Source: Fusobacterium varium
GTDB taxonomy: Bacteria; Fusobacteriota; Fusobacteriia; Fusobacteriales; Fusobacteriaceae
Assembly (NCBI GenBank): GCA_002356455.1
Contig: AP017968.1
Coordinates: 682,001-746,000 of the forward strand
Direction: 5' to 3'
DNA: 64,000 nt
Shown here: piece after piece, positions 53,022 through 62,334 of the stretch
How positions within the stretch are numbered: the first letter of the stretch is position 1
Layout: each line of letters opens with the position of its first letter
Translations under genes and position numbers: made by a program
Notes under the pieces: model-generated
Told to the model about the DNA's origin: nothing
What the model saw: the letters and a program-made list of their open reading frames with translations, nothing else
Database searches by the model: none

Positions 53022-54679
53022 ATGAAATAAAACCTTTTCTTCCCTTTATCAATGAAGAATTTATAGTAAGTATTTCAAATAAAGGAATATATAAACGTTC
53101 TATAAAAGATTTGGAAAAAGCTAGAGAAAATATTTTATTAACAGTAAAAAATGCAGGAATCATAGAGGTGAAAATAGAAGATGTAATTGTAGAGCTAAAT
53201 GTAAATGTGCAAAACAGTAAATGTACATGTCCATCTTCAAGCATATGTAAACATATTGTAATGGCACTTCTTTATTTGAAAGAATTTTATGATAATAATC
53301 AAAATACAGAAGAAGAGGCAAAAGAAGACAAAAAAGAAAAAATTGATGAAACATTTGAGGAGTTAAAAAAGCTTACAGGAGAAAGGATACTGGAAATTGT
53401 AGGAAAGAAAACCTATAATTCAGTTATAAATTCGATTTTTATAAGAAATGAAGCAGTTTTTGAATATGGAGATATGCTCATGGTAACTATTGCCAGCCAA
53501 AATGTAAAAGTATATTTTCCAAAAGAAAATTCTATAGAGAATGCAATGTGTTCTTGTAAAGAAAAAGGAATCTGTTCACATAAAGTATATGCCTTAATAT
53601 CGTATTTAATAAAAGAAGGAAAGATAACAGAAAAAGATACAGAATATGATAAAATAGAGATAGGAGAAAAGGAAAAAGAAATTATAAAGAATCTTCATAT
53701 TTTTATAAGCTCTATATTTGACAGAGGAATATCTGGGCTAACTGGAAATGAAATAAGTCAGGCAGAAAAGTTTTATATACAGACTTATGGAATAAAACTT
53801 TTTGCAGCAGCAGATGAATTAAAAAATCTTTCAAGTGAACTTGGCTTTTATTTTTCTAAAAATATATCTTTTTCCAATAAAAGACTGATGCATATATTGT
53901 GTTCTATTTATAATAGAACATCAGCTCTACTTATAATAGAGGATAATAGAAAAAAATTAATGCTTGCAGGGCAGAGACAGGAAGAAAAATTTAATCTTGA
54001 TAATATTGAATTAGTAGGATTAGGAGCTTCTGGAGGGATTACAAAAAGAAATGACCTTTTGATAACTGCATATTTTTATTGTAAAGATATAAAAAATATT
54101 TTGTCAATGAGTACTCTTAGACCTTATGAAAACAGTTCACAATTAAGTACTCTGTATAATATGGGGCAAGTATGGTCAAATGAGCTTTCTTTTAAAGAAG
54201 TATCTGTGTCAAAAATGATTTTGAAAGATGCAAAGCTTTCTACTGGAAAGATATCTTCTGCAAAATCTACAGTTTGTAATATAAAAGGAAAAACAACTGA
54301 AGAAGATATATGTGAAATAGTTATTTCTGACTATTCTATTATTGTAGAGGAATTGAGAAAACATAAATTTAGATATTTTGAACCATATTCAGCTACTAAA
54401 AATATATTTTTAATAAAAGCAGATGAAATAAAAAATATAGAATATGATAAAATAGAACAGAAGCTTAAGTTTGATTCTTTAGATTCAAATGGAAATACTA
54501 TAATATTTAATATAAAATATAATTCTGTATCAGAAAATGCTATAAAATATTTTGAAAAAAATAAAACTGGGCTATATTTTGAATATATACTTGGAAGTAT
54601 TACTGAAAAAAATGGAATACTGTATGGAAAATTTTTAAGTGGTATACAAGATGGTCAGGTAAGAAATATATTTTTTTAA
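52997..54679 (+). CDS. yehQ: SWIM zinc-finger protein (YehQ-like) with two SWIM motifs
   Basis: 560 residues. Two CxCx5CxH motifs are visible: CTCPSSSICKH (C76, C78, C84, H86) and CSCKEKGICSH (C185, C187, C193, H195). SWIM fingers bind DNA or proteins. The rest is uncharacterised and shares general character with YehQ of E. coli. AAGGAG lies before ATG 52997, inside the end of the VWA gene. Followed 12 bp later by a small helical protein gene. Confidence 0.88.
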   Translation: MDSKNSIINEIKPFLPFINEEFIVSISNKGIYKRSIKDLEKARENILLTVKNAGIIEVKIEDVIVELNVNVQNSKCTCPSSSICKHIVMALLYLKEFYDNNQNTEEEAKEDKKEKIDETFEELKKLTGERILEIVGKKTYNSVINSIFIRNEAVFEYGDMLMVTIASQNVKVYFPKENSIENAMCSCKEKGICSHKVYALISYLIKEGKITEKDTEYDKIEIGEKEKEIIKNLHIFISSIFDRGISGLTGNEISQAEKFYIQTYGIKLFAAADELKNLSSELGFYFSKNISFSNKRLMHILCSIYNRTSALLIIEDNRKKLMLAGQRQEEKFNLDNIELVGLGASGGITKRNDLLITAYFYCKDIKNILSMSTLRPYENSSQLSTLYNMGQVWSNELSFKEVSVSKMILKDAKLSTGKISSAKSTVCNIKGKTTEEDICEIVISDYSIIVEELRKHKFRYFEPYSATKNIFLIKADEIKNIEYDKIEQKLKFDSLDSNGNTIIFNIKYNSVSENAIKYFEKNKTGLYFEYILGSITEKNGILYGKFLSGIQDGQVRNIFF

Positions 54680-54691
54680 GTAGGTGGAAGA

Positions 54692-54982
54692 ATGAAAGAT
54701 AATAATATTTTAGAGACAATAATAAGTGATACAGAAAATATTATGAATGATATTTTTTTAAGTGGTTTTCATACAGTGCAGCCTGCAACTTTTGAAAAAC
54801 TTGAACAAATAGAGGAGTTATGCAGAAAAACTGGAATGAACAGAGCAGAACAGCTTATAAAAAATTTGAGAGATGAACTCAATAAAAGAAGAAATAGTTT
54901 TGAATATAATATTGAATCAGCTACTGATATATTTTGTAAATTAGAATTTTATATTCAAAATGCAAAAGATATGGTTTTATAG
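54692..54982 (+). CDS. Small helical protein of the YehI-YehQ operon, unknown
   Basis: 96 residues, nearly all predicted helix, with heptad-like hydrophobics (EKLEQIEELCRKTGMN, LIKNLRDELNKRRNSF). I do not recognise a family. It lies 12 bp after the SWIM gene, with AGGTGG upstream, so it is co-transcribed and is a candidate accessory subunit of the MoxR/VWA system. Confidence 0.7.
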   Translation: MKDNNILETIISDTENIMNDIFLSGFHTVQPATFEKLEQIEELCRKTGMNRAEQLIKNLRDELNKRRNSFEYNIESATDIFCKLEFYIQNAKDMVL

Positions 54983-54990
54983 GAGGATAC

Positions 54991-55272
54991 ATGATGTATG
55001 AAAAAAAAGAAGACATCATTGTAAATCCCAAAGAGGATAGAGGTGGATTTTGGTGGGGCTGCTTGGGATTTTTTGTACCAATAGTTGGATTTATACTATG
55101 GTTGGTATGGAGAGATGAGAAACCTAAAACAGCAAAAATTTTAGGAATAGGAGCATTAATAAGTACTATTATTTTTATAATATTCTTTATTTTCAGCTTT
55201 ATATATTTTTTATTCTTGTTAAATAGAGCAACTTCATTTATAAATGAAGTTATGGAAGTGGTTCCTTCTTAA
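54991..55272 (+). CDS. Small two-helix membrane protein, paralogue 1
   Basis: 93 residues. A cytosolic N-terminus, the block DRGGFWWGCLGFFVPIVGF leading into TM1, a conserved loop WRDEKPKTAK, then TM2 (IISTIIF... type). The same block occurs in 55376-55651, so the two are tandem duplicates. AGGAGG is upstream. Function unknown; it sits at the end of the YehI-YehQ-type operon. Confidence 0.75.
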   Translation: MMYEKKEDIIVNPKEDRGGFWWGCLGFFVPIVGFILWLVWRDEKPKTAKILGIGALISTIIFIIFFIFSFIYFLFLLNRATSFINEVMEVVPS

Positions 55273-55375
55273 AATAAAAGTATCAAATTTAGAGCAAAAA
55301 GGAAATAATTTGGAAATACTCAAACAGCTGTGTTAAAATATAATTATATTAAAACATTGAAGGGGATGCATAATA

Positions 55376-55651
55376 ATGGATGAGAAAGAAAATGAGTTTG
55401 ATATATTAGAAGAAGAAAAAATTCCAAAGAAAAATGATGATAGAGGTGGATTTGCCTGGGGATGTCTAGGTTTCTGTATTCCAATAGTTGGACTGATATT
55501 ATGGCTGGTATGGAGAGATGAGAAACCTAAAACAGCAAAGGCAGTAGGAATAGGAGCTTTAGTTAGTGCAATCATAGGAGCAGTATTTGTTATTATCTAT
55601 TTTATATTTCTTGTATTTATTGTAGGAATGGTTATTGCTACAACAAGTTAA
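55376..55651 (+). CDS. Small two-helix membrane protein, paralogue 2
   Basis: 91 residues, homologous to 54991-55272 (DRGGF.WGCLGF..PIVG.ILWLVWRDEKPKTAK), with an acidic N-terminus (MDEKENEFDILEEEKI). Its stop overlaps the start of the DUF2085 gene (TAATG). The 103-bp gap upstream contains TATAAT-like sequence at about 55338, so a separate promoter is possible. Confidence 0.75.
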   Translation: MDEKENEFDILEEEKIPKKNDDRGGFAWGCLGFCIPIVGLILWLVWRDEKPKTAKAVGIGALVSAIIGAVFVIIYFIFLVFIVGMVIATTS

Positions 55652-56022
55652 TGAATAGAATAGAAAAATTTTTAAAGATACTGTTCATGTGTCATTCAAG
55701 GCCAGATAGAAGCTTTTATTACAAAGGAAAGCAATTTCCAATTTGTGCAAGGTGTACTGGAGTACTTCTGGGATGGATAGCTGGAATAATTTATTGTGTT
55801 TTATTTGAAGCTCCAAAATGTTATTTCACTGTATTGATTCTTATTCTTTTAATAGTTGATGGAACTACTCAGTTTTTAGGAAAAAGAGAAAGCAATAATA
55901 TTTTTAGAATTATTACAGGAATTTTATTTGGAATGGGAATTATATTTATTCTTTTATATTTCCATAGAATAATGTTAAAGTTAGCTATTATTTTTCTAGA
56001 AAAATATATTTTTATTAAATAG
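55651..56022 (+). CDS. DUF2085 membrane protein
   Basis: 123 residues with the DUF2085 pattern: CHSRPDRSFYYKGKQFPICAR, then CTGVLLGW, and DGTTQFLGKRESNN; three or four membrane helices. The conserved Cys/His residues at the N-terminus may bind metal. Function unknown. Translationally coupled to the small membrane gene upstream. Confidence 0.85.
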   Translation: MNRIEKFLKILFMCHSRPDRSFYYKGKQFPICARCTGVLLGWIAGIIYCVLFEAPKCYFTVLILILLIVDGTTQFLGKRESNNIFRIITGILFGMGIIFILLYFHRIMLKLAIIFLEKYIFIK

Positions 56023-56035
56023 ATAATATCAACTT

Positions 56036-56069
56036 AAAGAACAGAATTAAATTATTGATTCTGTTCTTT
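56036..56069 (+). terminator. Terminator-like hairpin after the DUF2085 gene
   Basis: Perfect 12-bp stem AAAGAACAGAAT / ATTCTGTTCTTT, 10-base loop, but only a short T-run. Confidence 0.65.
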
Positions 56070-56094
56070 GTGATTATACACATAAATTGAAATA

Positions 56095-56139
56095 AAGGAG
56101 GATAGAATCTGTTTTAATACAGATTCTAAGCATGAAGTG
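56095..56139 (+). promoter_or_regulatory. Hairpin between Shine-Dalgarno and start of the SNF2 gene
   Basis: AAGGAGG (56095-56101) is 35 bases from the GTG start (56137), too far for normal use. The bases between contain a perfect 8-bp inverted repeat AGAATCTG / CAGATTCT (56104-56111, 56120-56127). If it folds, the effective spacing becomes about 11 bases to GTG. The same folding would place ATG 56132 six bases away, which opens only a 7-codon frame. A hairpin-bridged ribosome binding site is the likely reading. Confidence 0.5.
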
Positions 56140-59100
56140 GCAAGATTCTTACTAAATTTATTCAGAAAAGTAAAAAATGAAAAAGTACTTGATAAAGGAA
56201 GAGATTGTTATGATAATGGACAACTCCTTGATTATCAAATAGAAGAGAGTGGAAATAAAAATGATATTATATTTGAAATGAAAGGGAGAGTTAATGGAAC
56301 TGGGGAAGTATATACCCCTGAAATAAAGTTCACAAGAAATGAGATTATAGATTTTCATTGTGACTGTGTTTACTTTGATTTGAATAAAAGTATATGTAAA
56401 CATATAGTAGCCCTGGCATTTGAAGGAAATAATTTTATTGAAGAATTAGAAGAAACAGAAGAAACAGAAATAATAGAATACTTTAAAAAGAAAGAAGTTG
56501 AAAAAAATAGAATATTTTTAGAGATAGAACTATGGATAGTTAATAAAAATGAAATAAATAAATCAAATCTTAATATAGATATAACACTTTTAGCATATGG
56601 AAAAAAATATAAACTTAATAGTAAAATTTCTGAATTTTTAGCAAATTATGAAGAAAATACAATGAAATTTGGAATGAAATATACATATGATCCTAGAAGA
56701 GATTATTTTAGCGGCTGGGAAAAAGAATTTATAGACTATTTAAAAGAACTGCATGAATTTTATACTTTTAATACTTCAAATTCAGCTTTTTCCATTGACA
56801 GAATACTTGAAAGAAAAAAATCTGCTGAAAGGATATTTAGTATATTAGAAAAAAATGAAAAATTAAATATTAAGGAAGAAAATTTAGAAAAATTTATAAA
56901 AATTAATTTAAATTACTATAAAGAAAAGATAAATATAACTATTCCTGATTTTGTAAAATATGTAAGTATTGGATATAGCTATATTGGCTACAGAGATATT
57001 ATTGATACAAAAATATATAAGGTATCCTCAAAAAAACTGGAAGAATTCAGAGAATTTGAAAAAATAATGAAGTTAAGAGAATGGAATATAGGCTTAAAAG
57101 AAGAATATATAGAAGATATTATAAATAAAATATCAAAATTTTCAAAAATAACTTTAGATAAAAAACTAAAAGAGAAAATTTATGAACCTGAACTGATAGA
57201 AATAGGAATATTTATAGACTTATACAGACGAGAAGGAATAATCTTAAATATAAAAAAATTATTTGATGGTAAAGAAAAAAAAGATATAGAAAAAATTATT
57301 ATCGGAAATGAAGATGTAGATAAAAAAGATATCTTTGAGATATTAGGAGAATATAATTTTATAGAAAATGAGGGTGGATATATTTTATATAATCCAGAGG
57401 AAGTATATAGTTTTATAAAAGAAGATATTCCAAAGTTAAGCGAAAAATATAAAATACTTTATTCGAAAGATTTTAAAATAAAAAAATATGAAACAGTGAA
57501 TTATCGAGTTTCAACTAAAATAACTGATCTTCTTGAGATAAGTTTTGAAGTAGATGGAATTACAAATGAAGAAGTTTATGAAGTATTAAAAGCTATTAAA
57601 GAAAAGAAAAAATATTATATTTTAAAAAATGGAGAAATGCTCCTTTTAGAAGAAAATAAAAATATGGAAGAACTTTCACAATTATTAGCTGAATCTGATG
57701 CAAAAAAAAATGAGATACTTTCTGGAACAATAAAAAGAGAAAAAAGTTATGGATATTTTTTAGCAAGTTTTCTAGAAAAAATGAGCAATATAAAATTAAC
57801 AGATGATCTTGAGAATATATATGAGAAAATTATACAGTGTAAGGAAAAAAGTAATGACCTCACTATAAACCATAATTTTCCTATGCTGAGAGAATATCAA
57901 AAAATAGGAGTACAGTGGCTTTTATTTTTAAGAAAATTAGGTATGGGAGGAATACTGGCTGATGATATGGGACTTGGAAAGACTCTCCAAATAATATCAT
58001 ATCTTTCAGCAATAAAAGAAAAAAAAGGACTGAAACTTATAATTGTACCAAAAACTCTTATGTATAATTGGAGAAATGAATTTAAAAAATTTGCTCCAAA
58101 TCTTAATGTAAGCATTGTAGAGGGAAAAGCACCAGTAAGAAAGGAAATAGTTGATAGTTCTGAACCTGGAGATGTTCTTATAAGTACATATGGCTTTTTA
58201 GTTAAAGATGAAGAATTATATAAAGATATTTCTATTGATACATTAGTTATTGATGAAGCTCAAAATATAAAAAATTTCTTATCCAGAACTGCTGATTCTG
58301 TAAAAAAAATAAAAGCTGATATAAGAATAGCTTTAACTGGGACACCAATAGAAAATAATACTTTGGAATTATGGAGTATTTTTGATTTTGTTTTTCCAGG
58401 ATACTTAGGAAAACATACAAAGTTTTTAAAAAAATATAGTGAAAATTTAAAAGAATTGAAAGAGATGATAGCTCCGTTTATTTTAAGAAGACTTAAAAGT
58501 GAAGTACTTGGTGAACTTCCTGATAAAATTGAAACTGATATTATAGTTGAATTAGGAGATGAGGAGAAAAAACTGTATCTGGCTTATTTAGAAAAATATA
58601 AAAAAGAAATTCATGAAAAAAATAACTCATTAGAAATATTTATGTATATTACAAGATTAAGGCAGCTATGCAACCATCCAAAGCTTTTTTTAGAAGATTA
58701 CAATGGGGAAAGTTCTAAATTGGAAGCATTATTAGAGCTTTTAGAAGAATGTAAAAGTGGTGGACATAGAGTACTTTTATTTTCTCAATTTACAGAAATG
58801 CTGGATATAATAAAAAAGAATATACCTAAAAATATGACTTATCTGTATTTAGATGGAAAAACAAAATCAGAACATAGAATGGAACTGGTGGAGAGATTTA
58901 ACTCTGGAGAAGGAGATATATTTATTATCTCATTAAAAGCTGGCGGAAGCGGACTTAACCTTACAGGAGCAGATACTGTGATACATTTTGATCCTTGGTG
59001 GAATTCTTCTGTTGAAAATCAAGCTACTGACAGAGCTTACAGAATGGGACAGACAAAGAATGTTAATGTTTTTAAGATGATAGCTAAAGGAACTATTGAA

Positions 59101-59223
59101 GAAAAAATAAATATAATAAAAGATGAAAAAGAAAAATTGGTAAGAGAAGTATTAGATGAAAAAGAAGAAAGTTTAACTGTTATGACAAAAAAAGATATAC
59201 TTGAATTACTAAATGTAAAATAA
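56137..59223 (+). CDS. SNF2-family helicase with N-terminal SWIM zinc finger
   Basis: 1028 residues. SWIM motif C75-x-C77-x9-C87-x-H89 at the N-terminus, a long middle region (about 130-580), then the SNF2 ATPase: ADDMGLGKT (Walker A), DEAQ box (VIDEAQNIKN), ALTGTPIENN (III), and in the second lobe SLKAGGSGLNLTGAD (V) and QATDRAYRMGQ (VI). It is a DNA translocase that probably remodels protein-DNA complexes, as RapA-like proteins do. GTG start at 56137; no ATG in frame nearby. It follows the YehI-YehQ-type cluster, which also contains a SWIM protein, but has a hairpin terminator before it. Confidence 0.9.
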   Translation: MARFLLNLFRKVKNEKVLDKGRDCYDNGQLLDYQIEESGNKNDIIFEMKGRVNGTGEVYTPEIKFTRNEIIDFHCDCVYFDLNKSICKHIVALAFEGNNFIEELEETEETEIIEYFKKKEVEKNRIFLEIELWIVNKNEINKSNLNIDITLLAYGKKYKLNSKISEFLANYEENTMKFGMKYTYDPRRDYFSGWEKEFIDYLKELHEFYTFNTSNSAFSIDRILERKKSAERIFSILEKNEKLNIKEENLEKFIKINLNYYKEKINITIPDFVKYVSIGYSYIGYRDIIDTKIYKVSSKKLEEFREFEKIMKLREWNIGLKEEYIEDIINKISKFSKITLDKKLKEKIYEPELIEIGIFIDLYRREGIILNIKKLFDGKEKKDIEKIIIGNEDVDKKDIFEILGEYNFIENEGGYILYNPEEVYSFIKEDIPKLSEKYKILYSKDFKIKKYETVNYRVSTKITDLLEISFEVDGITNEEVYEVLKAIKEKKKYYILKNGEMLLLEENKNMEELSQLLAESDAKKNEILSGTIKREKSYGYFLASFLEKMSNIKLTDDLENIYEKIIQCKEKSNDLTINHNFPMLREYQKIGVQWLLFLRKLGMGGILADDMGLGKTLQIISYLSAIKEKKGLKLIIVPKTLMYNWRNEFKKFAPNLNVSIVEGKAPVRKEIVDSSEPGDVLISTYGFLVKDEELYKDISIDTLVIDEAQNIKNFLSRTADSVKKIKADIRIALTGTPIENNTLELWSIFDFVFPGYLGKHTKFLKKYSENLKELKEMIAPFILRRLKSEVLGELPDKIETDIIVELGDEEKKLYLAYLEKYKKEIHEKNNSLEIFMYITRLRQLCNHPKLFLEDYNGESSKLEALLELLEECKSGGHRVLLFSQFTEMLDIIKKNIPKNMTYLYLDGKTKSEHRMELVERFNSGEGDIFIISLKAGGSGLNLTGADTVIHFDPWWNSSVENQATDRAYRMGQTKNVNVFKMIAKGTIEEKINIIKDEKEKLVREVLDEKEESLTVMTKKDILELLNVK

Positions 59224-59289
59224 AATCTAGACAGAAATTAAGAAACATGGTAGAAAGTAAATATATTAAAGTAATCTTGGGAGGAGTAT

Positions 59290-60807
59290 ATGATAAAAAA
59301 AGTAGCAGCAGTAATATTATCAGTATTTTTATTGGGATGTGGTGGAAAAGCAGAGGAAAAGAAAGAAGTAAAAAATGAAAAAGTTACTGTAACAGTAGCA
59401 CAGGCTGCAAAACCTAAAACTTTAGATCCACCTCTTGCTAATCAGGTAGCATCTATGACTGTAGCAAGACAGGTATTTAATACTCTTTTGGCTGTAGATG
59501 ATGAAGGAAACCTTATTCCTGAAATAGCTGAAAAATGGGAATTCGAAAATCCAAAATCAATTCTTTTTACTATAAAAAAAGGAATAAAATTTCATAATGG
59601 TGCTGAACTTACAGTAGAAGATGTGGCTTTTTCTGTGGAAAGAATGAGAGAAAAGGCAGGAACACGTATACTTTTAGAGAAAATAAGCGGAGTGGAGATA
59701 GTAGATGATACACATGTAAGAATTCTTCTATCAAGTGAATTTTCACCTTTGTTATATAACATGACCCTTTCTCTTTGCGGAATAATAAACAAGGAAGATA
59801 CATTAAAAAGAGGAGAAAGTGAAATAGCTGTAAATCCAAATGGGACAGGACCTTTTAAACTTACTTACTGGAATAGTGGAGATGTATTAAAGTTTGAACC
59901 TTTTGAAGACAGCTTTATGGGAAAACCAGAAATAGATGAACTTGTATTTAAAGTAATACCAGAAGGAAATAACAGATTGATAGCATTAGAAACAGGAGAA
60001 GTGGACATAGCATATAATCTTAGTCCATCTGATATAAAATTCGTAGAAGAAAATAAAGATCTTACTTTAGTTAATAGACCATCTATGAGAACAGAATATG
60101 TGGGATTCAATACTGAGAAAACTCCATTTAATAAAAAAGAATTCAGACAGGCTGTAAATTATGTATTAGACAGAGAAGGAATATTAAGTGCAGTTTATGA
60201 TAATGCTGGAGAACCTGCTACTTCAATGGTAAGTCCTAATATGATAGGGGGAAAACCAACAGGGGATATCAGTTTGAATTTAGATAAAGCAAAAGAACTT
60301 TTAAGTAAAGTTGGAGATATTCCTAAGGAAATGAAAATAATGACAGACTCTACACCAGCCAATATTCAGACAGCTCAAATAATACAAGCTAATTTAAAAG
60401 AATTAGGAATAGATTTAATAATAGAGCCAGTTGAATGGGGAACTTACCTAGAAAAAAGTGCTATTGGACAGCATGAATTAATATTGGGAGGATGGTTCCC
60501 GGGAACTAATGATTCAGATATTGTATTGTATCCACTTTACCATACAGATGCGAGAGGAGCTGCCGGAAACAGAAGTTTTTATAGTAATCCAGAATATGAT
60601 AAACTTGCAGAACAAGGCAGATTAGAAACAGATATTGAAAAAAGAGCTGAAATATACAGACAAGCTCAAGCTATATTAGAAGAAGACCTTCCATTGATAC
60701 CTATTCTTAGAAAAAATGAATTAGTAGGAATGAGAAAAAATATAACTGATTTTATATTTAGACCAAATGGACATCATGTTTTAACAAAAATAAAAAAGAA
60801 TAAATAA
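59290..60807 (+). CDS. Family-5 substrate-binding lipoprotein (peptide ABC transporter)
   Basis: 505 residues. The signal peptide ends in a lipobox (VFLLGC, Cys at 17), so it is lipid-anchored. Family motifs: TLDPPLANQVASM, FHNGAELTVEDVAFSVERM, NPNGTGPFKLTYW, FNKKEFRQAVNYVLDREG and AGNRSFYSN. It is related to the protein at 21840 but has an anchor and differs in the binding lobes. No permease genes nearby. TGGGAGGAG precedes the ATG. Confidence 0.92.
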   Translation: MIKKVAAVILSVFLLGCGGKAEEKKEVKNEKVTVTVAQAAKPKTLDPPLANQVASMTVARQVFNTLLAVDDEGNLIPEIAEKWEFENPKSILFTIKKGIKFHNGAELTVEDVAFSVERMREKAGTRILLEKISGVEIVDDTHVRILLSSEFSPLLYNMTLSLCGIINKEDTLKRGESEIAVNPNGTGPFKLTYWNSGDVLKFEPFEDSFMGKPEIDELVFKVIPEGNNRLIALETGEVDIAYNLSPSDIKFVEENKDLTLVNRPSMRTEYVGFNTEKTPFNKKEFRQAVNYVLDREGILSAVYDNAGEPATSMVSPNMIGGKPTGDISLNLDKAKELLSKVGDIPKEMKIMTDSTPANIQTAQIIQANLKELGIDLIIEPVEWGTYLEKSAIGQHELILGGWFPGTNDSDIVLYPLYHTDARGAAGNRSFYSNPEYDKLAEQGRLETDIEKRAEIYRQAQAILEEDLPLIPILRKNELVGMRKNITDFIFRPNGHHVLTKIKKNK

Positions 60808-60823
60808 AATTTAAAAGTAAAAT

Positions 60824-60862
60824 AAAAAACTCTCTTGATTATTAATTGAGAGAGTTTTTTTT
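60824..60862. terminator. Bidirectional terminator between the lipoprotein gene and trkH
   Basis: ACTCTCT / AGAGAGT stem with A-run and T-run on the two sides and a 13-base AT loop. Confidence 0.85.
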
Positions 60863-60876
60863 ATAAAAATATTAAT

Positions 60877-62328
60877 CTAGTTTTTGTATAAACTTGGTGA
60901 AAATAATATTAATATAGGAAAAATTTCTAGTCTTCCTAAAAGCATTACTAAAGATAATATTAATTTATTAATGTCTGAAAAAGATGCATAATTAGATGTT
61001 GGTCCAACAATTCCCATACCTGGTCCTATATTATTAAATGTGGCAGCAACTGCACTGAAAGCAGAAAGAAAATCAGGGGAATCCCATGATACACATAATA
61101 TAGCTATCAGAAATATTGTAATATAAAGCATTAAATAAGTACTTATTCCACTGGATAATTCTTTAGTTATAACCTTTTTATCCATCTTTATATTTATTAC
61201 CCTGTTAGGAGTACCTATTTTTTTAAATTCACCAACAACAGTCTTAAAAAGTATTGCTATTCTTGAAACTTTTAATCCCCCAGCTGTAGAACCAGCACAT
61301 CCTCCTACAAACATAAGAAGGAGAAGAATAGTTTTTGAAAATACAGGCCATGTATCAAAATCTACTGTGGAATAACCTGTTGTAGTAATTACTGATGAAA
61401 CAGTAAAGAATACATCTCTTAATAAACGGCTGATACTCTTATATGTTGGAGCAATATTTATTCCAATAGCAATTACAGCCATTGTAACTATACCGCAATA
61501 ATATTTTAGTTCTTCATTTTTGAATACCTGTGCGTAGTTTTTCAAAAGCAGAGCATAGAAAAGATTGAAGTTCATACCACATAAAAGCATTCCTATTCCT
61601 AAAACATAATCAATATACGAACTATTGTAATAAGCTACACTGCTGTTTTTTATTCCAAATCCTCCTGTTCCAACAGTTCCAAAAGCATGGACTACAGAAT
61701 CAAAAAGAGGCATACCGCCAAGTCTTAATAAGATAATAATAACAATAGTAATAAATATATATATCATATAAAGAATTCTAGAGTTATAAGACATTTTTGC
61801 AACTAATTTACCAAAAGTAGGACCAGGAACTTCAGCCTTCATTATATGCAGAGATTGATTGTTATTTTTAGGAAGTATGGCTAATGCTAAAACCAATACC
61901 CCCATTCCACCTACTAAATGTGTAAAACTTCTCCAGAATAAGAGAGAATTTTCTAAAACTTCAACATTTGTTAATATACTGGCTCCAGTTGTAGTAAATC
62001 CACTTACTGTTTCAAAAAAAGCGTCTATAAATGAAGGTATTCTGTTGCTGAACACAAAAGGAAGAGCACCAAAAAGTGACAATGCTATCCATGAAACAGA
62101 TACTATGACAAGGCCTTCTTTGGCATATATCTTTTGATTTTCAGGAACTTTTTTAGAAATAAGAAGACTGGAAAACAAAAGCGATATTATAGTAAAAATA
62201 TAAGACTTTTTTACAATGAAACTTTCATGATAAAAAAAACTTAATGCTAATGGAATCAGCATAAAAGCAGTTTCTATTTTTAGGATATGTCCAATAACAT
62301 ATCTCACCATTTTATTATTCATATTCAT
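60877..62328 (-). CDS. trkH: TrkH-family potassium uptake channel subunit
   Basis: 483 residues, 8-10 membrane helices and the four degenerate selectivity loops: SGFTTTGAS, GTVGTGGFG, VITTTGYS and TFNNIGPG. It imports K+ through the inner membrane, gated by the TrkA ring. It is six bases downstream of trkA in one operon. GGGG lies just before the first ATG (62328); a second ATG is six bases on. Confidence 0.95.
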   Translation of the reverse strand: MNMNNKMVRYVIGHILKIETAFMLIPLALSFFYHESFIVKKSYIFTIISLLFSSLLISKKVPENQKIYAKEGLVIVSVSWIALSLFGALPFVFSNRIPSFIDAFFETVSGFTTTGASILTNVEVLENSLLFWRSFTHLVGGMGVLVLALAILPKNNNQSLHIMKAEVPGPTFGKLVAKMSYNSRILYMIYIFITIVIIILLRLGGMPLFDSVVHAFGTVGTGGFGIKNSSVAYYNSSYIDYVLGIGMLLCGMNFNLFYALLLKNYAQVFKNEELKYYCGIVTMAVIAIGINIAPTYKSISRLLRDVFFTVSSVITTTGYSTVDFDTWPVFSKTILLLLMFVGGCAGSTAGGLKVSRIAILFKTVVGEFKKIGTPNRVINIKMDKKVITKELSSGISTYLMLYITIFLIAILCVSWDSPDFLSAFSAVAATFNNIGPGMGIVGPTSNYASFSDINKLILSLVMLLGRLEIFPILILFSPSLYKN

Positions 62329-62334
62329 TCCCCA

